From: Flavobacterium lipolyticum
GTDB lineage: Bacteria; Bacteroidota; Bacteroidia; Flavobacteriales; Flavobacteriaceae
Direction: 5' to 3'
Assembly: GCF_020905335.1 (NCBI RefSeq)
Contig: NZ_JAJJMN010000001.1
Span: 930,001 to 994,000, forward strand
DNA length: 64,000 nucleotides
Shown: positions 1 to 7,060 of the stretch, in pieces
Layout of the letters: each line of letters starts with the position of its first letter
How positions within the stretch are numbered: the first letter of the stretch is position 1
The notes under the pieces: generated by a model
The model's database searches: none
Told to the model about the DNA's origin: nothing
The model's input: the letters and a program-made list of their open reading frames with translations, nothing else
Translations under genes and position numbers: made by a program

Positions 1-503
1 GCCCCAAACTTTCGATCAATAATTTCTTTGGAAAAATTAGCTTCAATTATAATATTGTTTAACCCGGGAAATGTATACTTACAGTAATTAGTATCAGTTA
101 AGAAAAGTACTTTTCCGGATTCCGGATGATCAATTAAAAAACCAACTGGATCGGCTACATCATGCTGAACAGCAAATGCCATAATTTTATAACCTCCAAT
201 TCTAAATACCCTTAGCTTTTCAATTACATTTTTCCGGTGTCCAAACGAAGGGAAAATTGTCGAATTAAACGTGCCTTGTGTGGAGTAGACGTCAATACCA
301 CAATCCAACACACTTTGAATTGATTTGTAATGATCACCATGTTCATGTGTTACAATACATCCAACAACCTTACTAAAATTAAAATTGAGTGCATTTTTAA
401 TATCCTTAAAATTAACACCACACTCGATAAGCAACGCTTCATTCTCGTTTTCGAGAATGTAAGCGTTACCATTACTTCCAGTAGAAATTACTTTTAGTTT
501 CAT
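1..503 (-). CDS. MBL-fold metallo-hydrolase (prophage; partial, C-terminus off the window)
   Basis: The gene reads leftward from ATG at 501-503 and runs off the left edge after about 167 residues. The start MKLKVISTGSNGNA and the metal motif THEHGDH (about residues 53-59) mark a metallo-beta-lactamase fold with a YycJ/WalJ-like N-terminus. Members of that group include phosphodiesterases and nucleases acting on DNA or RNA. Its ATG overlaps the stop of the RecT gene by one base (TAATG), so the two are probably translationally coupled. In this context it could be a nuclease partner for the annealing protein; that is inference. The C-terminal ligands lie outside the window. Confidence 0.85.
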   Translation of the reverse strand, partial: MKLKVISTGSNGNAYILENENEALLIECGVNFKDIKNALNFNFSKVVGCIVTHEHGDHYKSIQSVLDCGIDVYSTQGTFNSTIFPSFGHRKNVIEKLRVFRIGGYKIMAFAVQHDVADPVGFLIDHPESGKVLFLTDTNYCKYTFPGLNNIIIEANFSKEIIDRKFG

Positions 504-1240
504 TAGAAGCTAGGTTTATCCTTAATAGAATCTTGGTGCTCTTCGCCAGAAACTAATTCAGCTTCAGGAATATTTTCAAAATCTAATTTTTGTTTATTGG
601 CCTGACTCTTAATTTCTTTATCACGAACTTCTTCATGATCAATATCAATGGTAGTACCACTCTCTTCCTGGGTGTACATAGCCCCTAATTGAGCTGGAAA
701 AGCTTCTCTCAACGCCTGAACTTTTGCAATTTTAGCAATCATAGTTGAAGGTTTTTCATTCCAAGTCGACTGTTTTTTATCATATTCCTGAAGAGTTACT
801 TTAGATATAATAGGAAATCTTCTATCCTTTCTGTAAACTTCGGCCCATCCACCAAGTAATTTATCAGACTCTAAATAAAACATTCCTTCCAATTCTAAAA
901 TCTGATTATCTCTTTGAACAATGATTCCAGCTTTCATACCTTCATAATTTTCATTAGCATCTGCTCTTTTCATAAACGCTTCTTTTGAAACTATCATTTG
1001 CGCTGGTGCTGTACCAAATTTTACTAGATATGCCTCATTTAAAAAAGGATTCAATTGATTGTACTTACATATAGAAATAAACTGAGTCAAATCTTGATCT
1101 GCTACTTGGCCATTTCCTTTTGTCAAAAAGTCTCGTACAATTTGATACGATAATTTCACATCTTGTCCTGCTACTTGATAGGTAATGGCTCCTTTATCTC
1201 TATCCTTAACTTCTGCTACTTGGGTATTTTCTGTACTCAT
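503..1240 (-). CDS. RecT/Bet-family single-strand annealing protein
   Basis: This 245-residue protein resembles phage recombination protein Bet/RecT, which binds single-stranded DNA and anneals complementary strands during phage recombination. The family core spans about residues 25-180, with the typical segment ICKYNQLNPFLNEAYLVKF at about 56-74 and a conserved MIAKIAKVQALREAFP region near 165-180. The C-terminal 60 residues are acidic and charged, as is common in these proteins. It sits between a small upstream gene (5-base gap) and an MBL-fold gene (1-base overlap). No RecE or lambda-type exonuclease is visible, so the usual nuclease partner is missing or replaced. Confidence 0.9.
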   Translation of the reverse strand: MSTENTQVAEVKDRDKGAITYQVAGQDVKLSYQIVRDFLTKGNGQVADQDLTQFISICKYNQLNPFLNEAYLVKFGTAPAQMIVSKEAFMKRADANENYEGMKAGIIVQRDNQILELEGMFYLESDKLLGGWAEVYRKDRRFPIISKVTLQEYDKKQSTWNEKPSTMIAKIAKVQALREAFPAQLGAMYTQEESGTTIDIDHEEVRDKEIKSQANKQKLDFENIPEAELVSGEEHQDSIKDKPSF

Positions 1241-1244
1241 TATT

Positions 1245-1454
1245 TTAAAAATTAGTTGTTATTTTTCTCATTATCGACCTTGCTTCTTGTGCAAGTATGC
1301 TTCCGCTTTCTAATATATTTTCTTGATTCTGGTCTATAGAATTAAAAGCATTCGTAAGGATGTTTTTTTGAATTTTCATCTCCTCTATTTTAGCTTCAAG
1401 CATCATGCAAGCTTCTGCCAAATCTGTCCTCTGTTGTTGAAGGGTGTAATTCAT
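1245..1454 (-). CDS. small coiled-coil-like prophage protein
   Basis: This 69-residue protein of no recognised family is predicted mostly helical. It has heptad-like spacing in residues 5-60 (runs such as LAEACMMLEAKIEEMKIQKNIL) and no signal peptide or cysteine pair. Its start overlaps the stop of the upstream 69-codon gene by one base, and its stop lies 4 bases before the recT start. Coupling and position suggest a recombination or replication accessory protein expressed with recT; the function is unknown. Confidence 0.65.
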   Translation of the reverse strand: MNYTLQQQRTDLAEACMMLEAKIEEMKIQKNILTNAFNSIDQNQENILESGSILAQEARSIMRKITTNF

Positions 1455-1663
1455 TATATTTCGAATAAAAGTAGATTAGGTTGAATTTTGGAACACTTTA
1501 CAAATCGCAATTCGAAAGCTTCCGTTTGGATTTCTTTTTTGGTGTTTTGATTATGCGGACAAGTGGCCGTACAATCAAAGCTTCCAATTTTAACTCCGAT
1601 GTTTTCTTTACAATTTTCAGTAGGTATTCCATCGGAGTCTCTTTTAATCTTGTAGCCGTTCAT
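1454..1663 (-). CDS. small cysteine-containing prophage protein
   Basis: This 69-residue protein is unrecognised. Four cysteines (in NCKEN, FDCTATCPH and VKCSK) could bind a metal or form a disulphide, but no standard zinc-finger spacing is complete. Both ends overlap neighbours by one base in the TAATG arrangement: its start with the stop of the SMC-like gene, its stop with the start of the next small gene. That coupling is the best evidence that it is translated. Confidence 0.6.
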   Translation of the reverse strand: MNGYKIKRDSDGIPTENCKENIGVKIGSFDCTATCPHNQNTKKEIQTEAFELRFVKCSKIQPNLLLFEI

Positions 1664-3669
1664 TACGCAACACGCAATGATTTATCAGATTTACTTACAA
1701 CCAATCTTATAAGCTGGCTATCCGTACTTAAAATGTCATGGATTGATTCAGCTCCATCAATGAAAATAGGAGCTGATACTTGGTAGAATTTTGAGAGAGT
1801 AGAAATAATATCAATACCGGCGTTAATTCTTGATGCGGTATTTGTATCTGAAAAAGGAACTCCATTGACCAAAATTTCACAAGCTGGACTCTCGCCGCCG
1901 TTTACCTGATCTTCAAACATTTTGAATTTTACGATTCTGAATTTAGAATTGACATTTGCTTCGATCGCTGACATTTTATCTTTTTCAAATTGCTCAATTA
2001 AGAATTGAGTTTTCTCAACATTAGCAATTTCCTGTGCCAGTTCGGTTTCCTTTTCTTTTAACTGATTAATTCTGTCATCAACAGCTTTAATCTGCTCTTC
2101 ATTTCTCAGGTTGACTTTGATTTCCTCCATTTCTTCTAAAAGAACTCGTTTTTCTTCTTTCAATTGAGCATCATCAACTTTTGGCTCTTCTTGAATTTTT
2201 GCTTCAACATTCTGAAGTTCTGTTCTCTTATCAGTATACACTGTGTTTTCAAGAAGTAAATTATTGTACACCTCTTCAATATCAACCGGAACAACATCAT
2301 TCGTTTTTGCCTTTTCAGCAGCTAAATTTGTTTCAATTGTTTCAACTTCACTTTTTAAATTTGTGATTAAAATTTCACCATTTGAAGATCTAGTCTTTAA
2401 CGTTTCTAACTCTGATTCAAGATTCTCTTTTTCGGTTTTCAGCAATCCTCCTTGACGATTTATTTCAGCAAGATTTATTGCTTTATCATTCTGAAACTTC
2501 GTTATCATTTCAGATTTTTTTGATTCAATATCCGATTCTTCAAAAGCACGCTGACAGGTAGGACAGCAGAAAGAGTCTTCTTCAAAAGTTAGTTCTTTTG
2601 CATTTTCAGTTGTCCAGTCTGCACGTTTGGCCTTCATTTTAATTTCTAAAGCCTCAATGTCAGATTTTTTAGAAGTAATTAAACCATTTACAGTAACCAA
2701 AGCACTATTAGCTGTAGATAACTCGCCTTTCTTAGCAGTCAATGAAGATTCCAACCCAGTCAAAACAGAAGTGTCAACTTTATTCGAGTTATTTGCTTTA
2801 GATCTTGTCTCAGTTTCAATTTGTGAAATTTCTGATTTAAGATTTGATGCAGTGCGTTTAGCAGTTTCATTACTTTCTAAAACTGCATTTAAGGCCTCCG
2901 ATTTATTTGAAATCAACTCTTCTTTATTATTAAGCAGATTTTGTTTTGCAGTAAGCAAGTTTTTAAGATTTTGAAAATCGAATCCCTGAGGTTTTGTTTT
3001 AGAAATTTCATCAATTCGTGTTGGAATTTCTTTAAGTTCCTTTTTTTGTTTGTCAACAGACGCTTTGATCTGTTTTAGATATTCAGACATTGTCTTATCC
3101 TGTGTAAGGTTCGCAAGTAGCTTTTCGTACTCAGGATTACCGGCTGCAATTTGTTCATCAGTAAATTCACCGGCCATCTGCGTAATAATTCCTCTGCGGT
3201 CCTGCCATTTCATTAAATTAAGAGCAAAAGGATTTGTAATTAACTTAAAAATGACTTCATCCATTATATTACTAACTTTTCCTTGAAACTCTTTCTGTTG
3301 CATCGGAACTTCATTCCAGAAATAAACAGTTTCGTTTCCTGTGTACTCTGCAACTTCAGATCCTTTTTTCTTCTGCCACTTTTCTTTGTAAACCTTCTTT
3401 AATGCAACAGGATCTCCGTTAATTACAAATAAACCTTCAACTTCATGATCCTGTCTATTCAGTGTGGTGTCAATAGTATTTTTAATACTGAAATCCTTCT
3501 TCTCTTCCGCATTCTTATTGAATAGTAACCATAAGAATGCATCATAAATTGTTGATTTTCCGGTTCCATTTGCACCGAAAACATCAGTGTTCTTTTTAAA
3601 ATTTACACTTAAATTTTTAATGCCTTTAAAATTGTTAATTACTAAACCCTTTATCTCAATTGTTTTCAT
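1663..3669 (-). CDS. SMC/Rad50-like ATPase with a CxxC hook (prophage)
   Basis: The 668-residue protein has an N-terminal P-loop GANGTGKST (residues 32-40), then two long coiled-coil arms on either side of a CCPTC hook at about 368-372, then a C-terminal ATPase half. This is the Rad50/SbcC/SMC layout at about two thirds of the usual length. The zinc hook should dimerise two molecules. The Walker B region reads PIFIDGAES: the glutamate comes three residues after the aspartate instead of directly after it, and no canonical LSGGQ signature is seen. Its start lies inside the end of the upstream gene (14-base overlap). It probably acts with the RecT protein on phage DNA ends (inference). Confidence 0.85.
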   Translation of the reverse strand: MKTIEIKGLVINNFKGIKNLSVNFKKNTDVFGANGTGKSTIYDAFLWLLFNKNAEEKKDFSIKNTIDTTLNRQDHEVEGLFVINGDPVALKKVYKEKWQKKKGSEVAEYTGNETVYFWNEVPMQQKEFQGKVSNIMDEVIFKLITNPFALNLMKWQDRRGIITQMAGEFTDEQIAAGNPEYEKLLANLTQDKTMSEYLKQIKASVDKQKKELKEIPTRIDEISKTKPQGFDFQNLKNLLTAKQNLLNNKEELISNKSEALNAVLESNETAKRTASNLKSEISQIETETRSKANNSNKVDTSVLTGLESSLTAKKGELSTANSALVTVNGLITSKKSDIEALEIKMKAKRADWTTENAKELTFEEDSFCCPTCQRAFEESDIESKKSEMITKFQNDKAINLAEINRQGGLLKTEKENLESELETLKTRSSNGEILITNLKSEVETIETNLAAEKAKTNDVVPVDIEEVYNNLLLENTVYTDKRTELQNVEAKIQEEPKVDDAQLKEEKRVLLEEMEEIKVNLRNEEQIKAVDDRINQLKEKETELAQEIANVEKTQFLIEQFEKDKMSAIEANVNSKFRIVKFKMFEDQVNGGESPACEILVNGVPFSDTNTASRINAGIDIISTLSKFYQVSAPIFIDGAESIHDILSTDSQLIRLVVSKSDKSLRVA

Positions 3670-3895
3670 TTGATTTTGCTTTGATAGTTATTTTTTTAAA
3701 TGATCTTATAGTTTCCTCAGAACACATTCGTTCCGTACGCTGAATTATGTGTCCCCTTGTGTTTCGTTGCTCAGACATGGCTTTTCCGCAGTTATCAATC
3801 AGCGACAGAGTATGAAAGCCAGATTCCCGAATTGTCTTTACCCTCAAATACAACCCGGCAGGCGTTTTGAAGGTTTGATTTTTCTTTAGTTCCAT
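3656..3895 (-). CDS. hypothetical prophage protein
   Basis: This 79-residue basic protein has no recognised family. It opens MELKKNQTFKTPAGLYLRVKTI, predicted beta strands, and ends in a lysine-rich tail. It overlaps the SMC-like gene by 14 bases and starts 3 bases after the stop of the preceding gene, which places it in the same transcript. A nucleic-acid role is possible given the charge but cannot be shown. Confidence 0.6.
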   Translation of the reverse strand: MELKKNQTFKTPAGLYLRVKTIRESGFHTLSLIDNCGKAMSEQRNTRGHIIQRTERMCSEETIRSFKKITIKAKSNENN

Positions 3896-3898
3896 ATC

Positions 3899-4120
3899 CT
3901 AGCAAGTAAAAGGTGGATAAGAATGATTTTGATGATCTGTAAACATTTCATCAAACTGCGGCACTTGAAATTTCCAAGCCAAGCCAAGAAGATTTTCAGA
4001 TTCTAAAGCATCATCTATGCTTTCATCAAATGCTTTTTTTAGACACTTGCCTAAAAGTTCTTTAGTTTTGTTATTTGATAATGTGGTATTACAAAACCTT
4101 TGTACTAAATTTGCACTCAT
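3899..4120 (-). CDS. hypothetical prophage protein
   Basis: This 73-residue protein is unrecognised and predicted helical in its first 50 residues (MSANLVQRFCNTTLSNNKTK followed by an amphipathic stretch). It is separated from its downstream neighbour by 3 bases. The 74-base gap on its upstream side holds a terminator-like hairpin on the opposite strand. Confidence 0.55.
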   Translation of the reverse strand: MSANLVQRFCNTTLSNNKTKELLGKCLKKAFDESIDDALESENLLGLAWKFQVPQFDEMFTDHQNHSYPPFTC

Positions 4121-4170
4121 AATTAATTTGATTTTAGGATTCGAGGTCCGATTATTAATTTTTAATTTGG

Positions 4171-4196
4171 AGCCACTTGTCAGAGTGGCTTTTTTT
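4171..4196 (+). terminator. rightward terminator-like hairpin inside the leftward operon
   Basis: AGCCACT and AGTGGCT form a 7-bp stem around TGTCAG, followed on the plus strand by six T. The T run touches the stop of the leftward gene at 4195. It would stop rightward (antisense) transcription; on the minus strand no T run follows the stem. Confidence 0.5.
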
Positions 4197-4416
4197 ATTT
4201 TGTCAAACTTCCAATCAGTGACAGTTTTTTATCATCTGATAGTGTGTGTTCACCCTTCCGGGTCTGCCCTAAAGATGCTCCCAACATTTTTAGAGCAGAA
4301 GTCGCCTCACTTTCGATTTGTGTAGCTAAATTGTAGTTCTGCATAGCCAAAGCTTGCATCGTCTTTGATGAATCAATTTGTTTTTTCCAAAATTGAACTT
4401 GTTCTCGCTTATTCAT
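4195..4416 (-). CDS. hypothetical prophage protein
   Basis: This 73-residue protein has no recognised family. The N-terminal half is polar and helical (MNKREQVQFWKKQIDSSKTM) and may form a short coiled coil. Its ATG overlaps the TGA of the upstream 36-codon membrane protein gene (TGATG), pointing to coupled translation. Confidence 0.55.
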   Translation of the reverse strand: MNKREQVQFWKKQIDSSKTMQALAMQNYNLATQIESEATSALKMLGASLGQTRKGEHTLSDDKKLSLIGSLTK

Positions 4417-4526
4417 CAGAAATTGATTTTTTTGATGATGAAATTGATTGCATTAATTAATCCCAAAAGGATAATTAGAATTACAAAAAACCAAATGACA
4501 TCTTCAATAGTAATTAAACTAGTCAT
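4416..4526 (-). CDS. 36-residue single-pass membrane protein (prophage)
   Basis: A short frame starts at ATG 4526 and ends at TGA 4416. It begins MTSLITIEDVIWFFVILI, continues with more aliphatic residues and ends NFIIKKINF, giving one transmembrane helix (about residues 10-30) with a basic C-terminal tail. The start overlaps the end of the upstream gene by 8 bases and the stop overlaps the next start as TGATG. Tight packing on both sides and the clean hydrophobic profile make it a believable gene, though it is short. Function is unknown; small phage membrane proteins often act in exclusion or lysis. Confidence 0.6.
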   Translation of the reverse strand: MTSLITIEDVIWFFVILIILLGLINAINFIIKKINF

Positions 4527-4749
4527 CAGTTAATTCTTCTTTCGGTATCCCAGTATGCTTCGCGATAATTTCCAAAACATTAGGAAGACTGAATCTTGCC
4601 GATTTTCTTTTTGCTGCTTCATACACAGAATTTACTTCAATGATGAGCGCATCTGCTATTTTTTTACGTAGTGGAATATCGTTTCGGATGATAGTATAGA
4701 TTTCACCCTTAAGCTTTTTCTTTTTACTTTTTGTTGTAGTTGTTGCCAT
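4519..4749 (-). CDS. hypothetical prophage protein with lysine-rich N-terminus
   Basis: This 76-residue protein has a strongly basic N-terminus (TTTKSKKKKLKGE) followed by a helical domain containing a helix-turn-helix-like stretch near residues 30-70 (KKIADALIIEVNSVYEAAKR, then LPNVLEIIAKHTGIPKEEL). The family is not recognised. The composition fits a small DNA-binding protein expressed early from the prophage, but this is inference. Confidence 0.6.
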   Translation of the reverse strand: MATTTTKSKKKKLKGEIYTIIRNDIPLRKKIADALIIEVNSVYEAAKRKSARFSLPNVLEIIAKHTGIPKEELTDD

Positions 4750-4777
4750 ATCTTGCGCATTTTAGTTTTGTATTTAA

Positions 4778-5059
4778 TTAATCTCCATTATATCTGCCTA
4801 ATCCGTAATATGCGGCAGCACCAGAATTATTTGCGACTAAGTGTCCTCTCAGCTTATATGCGATAGTTTCTATAGATTGCCAGCATTTCTTTGCTTCAAG
4901 TTTTTTCTTTTGAAAGCTTCTTGTCGAAGGAATTTTATTGTATGCTTTTATCAGCAGTTCTCTTTTTGCAAGTTTCCACGCTTCAATTAGAGCCTGGGAA
5001 AAAGTCATTTGGAACTTTCTAAATAATTCCCACGCTTTTTTAAATATTGATTTTCTCAT
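4778..5059 (-). CDS. hypothetical prophage protein, first standard gene of the leftward operon
   Basis: This 93-residue basic, helical protein (MRKSIFKKAWELFRKFQMTF) has a more polar tail ending in tyrosine- and glycine-rich sequence. The family is not recognised. It is the first clearly translated gene after the leftward promoter, with a long leader of nearly 300 bases between promoter and ATG. Confidence 0.6.
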   Translation of the reverse strand: MRKSIFKKAWELFRKFQMTFSQALIEAWKLAKRELLIKAYNKIPSTRSFQKKKLEAKKCWQSIETIAYKLRGHLVANNSGAAAYYGLGRYNGD

Positions 5060-5081
5060 TAGAATAAGATTTAGAATAGAA

Positions 5082-5255
5082 TTAGAGCCCTTCCCGGTAA
5101 CGATCCGGAACCATTCTTTGTGAAGGGCATGTGACAGGTATTTTCGCCCCTCGTGGCGATTCGTTTAAACTTACATATCCTTGTACCGCCCATATTTTAA
5201 GATGTATGAAAGGAGTTCCACCTATATGCGATTTACGCGTAAATCGTTTCTACAT
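5082..5255 (-). pseudogene. leader ORF with an amber codon directly after ATG
   Basis: In the leftward leader, ATG (5253-5255) is followed at once by TAG and then by 55 open codons ending at TAA 5082-5084. The peptide looks protein-like (KRFTRKSHIGGTPFIH and, later, RGAKIPVTCPSQRMVPDRYREGL with a break between them) and no other start codon lies in the frame. It is either a small gene killed by a nonsense mutation, a read-through case, or chance openness over a structured leader. Confidence 0.35.
5087..5128 (-). other. structured leader hairpin
   Basis: GCCCTTC (5087-5093) and GAAGGGC (5122-5128) are perfect complements. Inside them two CCGG blocks (5094-5097 and 5105-5108) can pair around TAACGAT. 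The hairpin lies just ahead of the 4778-5059 gene in its mRNA leader and overlaps the end of the amber-interrupted frame. A regulatory RNA role is possible. Confidence 0.4.
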
Positions 5256-5320
5256 TGCCCTACCGTTATTCGTCAGATATTTATTATTTAAACTCCAATA
5301 TTTCAAAGAACTTTTTTTAG

Positions 5321-5328
5321 TACATTTG
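5321..5328 (+). promoter_or_regulatory. -7 box candidate for the repressor gene
   Basis: TACATTTG matches the Bacteroidota -7 consensus TAnnTTTG. TTTC at 5301 is a weak -33 candidate. Transcription would start about 5335 and cross the operator cluster before the repressor ATG at 5437, which would allow autoregulation. Confidence 0.5.
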
Positions 5329-5348
5329 CACGGGTCATTTGTACAGAG

Positions 5349-5380
5349 CAAAAATACATAACTTATTATGTATCTACAAA
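5349..5380 (-). promoter_or_regulatory. leftward early promoter of the prophage
   Basis: Read on the minus strand, TTTG (plus 5377-5380) and TATTTTTG (plus 5349-5356) are separated by 20 bases. This is a good match to the Bacteroidota -33/-7 promoter (TTTG, TAnnTTTG). It faces the leftward recombination operon. Confidence 0.6.
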
Positions 5381-5405
5381 ACATATTATGTATTTTTTAC
5401 ATAAC
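5354..5405. promoter_or_regulatory. repressor operator cluster
   Basis: ATACATAA and TTATGTAT form a perfect inverted repeat with a 4-base spacer at 5354-5373. The half-site TTATGTAT recurs at 5386-5393, and ACATAA at 5400-5405 lies in the opposite orientation. The first palindrome sits between the -33 and -7 boxes of the leftward promoter, where a bound S24-type repressor would block it. Confidence 0.6.
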
Positions 5406-5436
5406 AAGTTATTAATTTATAACGGTTCTAAATAAA

Positions 5437-6123
5437 ATGGATTTAAAAGAGATAGTTGAAACAATTAAAAAACATAACATAACAGCGTACGAAATAGCTA
5501 AAAGCACGCTGTTAACCGAGGTTGGTATCAATAAAATTCTAAATGGTAGTTCACAAAACCCTAGAAAGTCAACATTAAAGATGTTGGAAGAATTTTTAAC
5601 CAATTACCCTAACAACAAAAACAGCATTACCCAACAAAACATAACAAGTAATGCAAACAACCTATTATTTTCAACTAATGTTATGCATGTACCATTAGTT
5701 AATCAATACGCATACGCAGGCTATATGAATGGTTTTAATGATCCAGAATTTATTGAAGAATTACCTAAAATTCCGTTTATCGTTGAAAAAGAGCACAAAG
5801 GAGAATACATGTGTTTTGAAGTAAAAGGCGATAGTATGGATGATGGTACTCACGAAAGTTACTTAGAGCGAGATATACTATTGTGCAGAAATGTGAGAAG
5901 AGACTTCTGGAAAAGTAAACTACACATTGATAAATGGGATTTTGTTATAATTGACAAAAACAGTGGGATTTGTGTTAAACGAATTATCAAACATGATGTA
6001 GAAAATGGCATTATTACATGTCATTCCTTAAATGATTATTATGAAGATTTCGATATTGATCTAAGAAATGTTTCCAAAATATTTAATATTGTGGATATTC
6101 AGAGAAAAAGAAATAGAAGGTAG
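5437..6123 (+). CDS. CI/LexA-like phage repressor (HTH plus S24 peptidase domain)
   Basis: This 228-residue repressor has an N-terminal helix-turn-helix (about residues 5-58) and a C-terminal S24/LexA-like autoproteolysis domain. The candidate scissile bond is Ala94-Gly95 in YAYAGY. Ser133 in KGDSMDDG and Lys181 in CVKRI are placed as the catalytic dyad. It should bind the palindromes just upstream, keep the leftward operon silent, and be cleaved on RecA activation, giving prophage induction (family knowledge). It diverges from that operon and is probably the lysogeny master regulator. Confidence 0.9.
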   Translation: MDLKEIVETIKKHNITAYEIAKSTLLTEVGINKILNGSSQNPRKSTLKMLEEFLTNYPNNKNSITQQNITSNANNLLFSTNVMHVPLVNQYAYAGYMNGFNDPEFIEELPKIPFIVEKEHKGEYMCFEVKGDSMDDGTHESYLERDILLCRNVRRDFWKSKLHIDKWDFVIIDKNSGICVKRIIKHDVENGIITCHSLNDYYEDFDIDLRNVSKIFNIVDIQRKRNRR

Positions 6124-6184
6124 TTACGGATTTCCGTAATAAATAAAAAGTGGTTTTTAATAAGTTAGATCAAATTATTTTTAC

Positions 6185-6625
6185 ATGAAAAAAATTATCT
6201 ATTTAATAACTGTTGTTACTCTTATTTCATGCAATAAGAATAACCGAAAAGAAAAAACACCTAAAACAAAAGAAAAGTTAGCTCTTGAATTTTGCAAGCT
6301 TGATGTTAAAGCAAATAGTCCAAGTCCTTCCACAATTAAATACGATTCATTATTGACAGATGCTTTTAAAATTTCAAAAAATACCAAGTACTACAATAAA
6401 GATTTAGATGATGTTTACGGAATGATACAGATTAATGATTCAACTTCTGAGAAATGGCAAGTTCACATTTACTTTGATTCTGAAAATAAATATGGTGCTA
6501 AAATCACAAATAATGTTATTTACATATTGAAGGAAAACGAACTGTATTCTAAGGATTCAATCATGAATGAGCAATTTATTATACTATCCAAGCGAGATCA
6601 AAACAAATTACACGAAAATTTATAA
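6185..6625 (+). CDS. prophage lipoprotein, unknown function
   Basis: This 146-residue protein has a lipoprotein signal (MKKIIYLITVVTLISC; lipidated Cys at about 16) followed by a lysine/asparagine-rich linker and a globular domain of about 110 residues. The family is not recognised. It is encoded just downstream of the repressor, where genes expressed in the lysogen usually sit, and is followed 11 bases later by a second lipoprotein gene. Superinfection exclusion or another lysogenic conversion role is possible but unproven. Confidence 0.75.
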   Translation: MKKIIYLITVVTLISCNKNNRKEKTPKTKEKLALEFCKLDVKANSPSPSTIKYDSLLTDAFKISKNTKYYNKDLDDVYGMIQINDSTSEKWQVHIYFDSENKYGAKITNNVIYILKENELYSKDSIMNEQFIILSKRDQNKLHENL

Positions 6626-6636
6626 AACGATTACTT

Positions 6637-7056
6637 ATGAAAAAATTTACTCTACTATTTATTCTAATTGCAATTTTAGGGTGCTCATCCGATAATAACG
6701 AATCTAAAAAAAGTTTACCTGAAAAATTTGATGTAAAAATCGTTATCAAAAGTAGTTCAGGCACAAGCCCAAAAACTTCAATTTCAGTAAACTCCTCAAA
6801 TGTTAAAGAATGGACCAATGTAAATTTACCGTTTGAAGGCGCTTACACTTACTTTACTACTGGGAATGAAATCAGCAATACATCATGTAAATGTATTACA
6901 ATATCGGCCTGGTCTTATCTTAGTAAAGCAGATAAAATAGAATCTTTTAATCTTTATGTAGATGGAAAACTAGTCAATTCTACAAGCACTATTGCTGGTG
7001 CTGACGCAAATGGCATATTGAAGCCTACAATCTTAGATTTTGTTTACAATCCTTAA
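6637..7056 (+). CDS. prophage lipoprotein, unknown function
   Basis: This 139-residue protein has a clear lipoprotein signal (MKKFTLLFILIAILGC; Cys at 16) and a beta-rich domain containing SNTSCKCITISAW and FNLYVDGKLVNS, possibly a small Ig-like or MmpS-like sandwich. It lies 11 bases after the preceding lipoprotein gene and 4 bases before the HTH gene, so the three are probably cotranscribed. No specific function can be assigned. Confidence 0.75.
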   Translation: MKKFTLLFILIAILGCSSDNNESKKSLPEKFDVKIVIKSSSGTSPKTSISVNSSNVKEWTNVNLPFEGAYTYFTTGNEISNTSCKCITISAWSYLSKADKIESFNLYVDGKLVNSTSTIAGADANGILKPTILDFVYNP

Positions 7057-7060
7057 ATTA

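Noticed and set aside
2181-3286. Several rightward frames inside the SMC-like gene
   Set aside because: They are shadows of the coiled-coil coding sequence on the opposite strand.
5131-5361. 76-codon rightward frame in the prophage switch
   Set aside because: It runs across the promoters and operator palindromes and into the operator cluster; the composition is not protein-like near its end.
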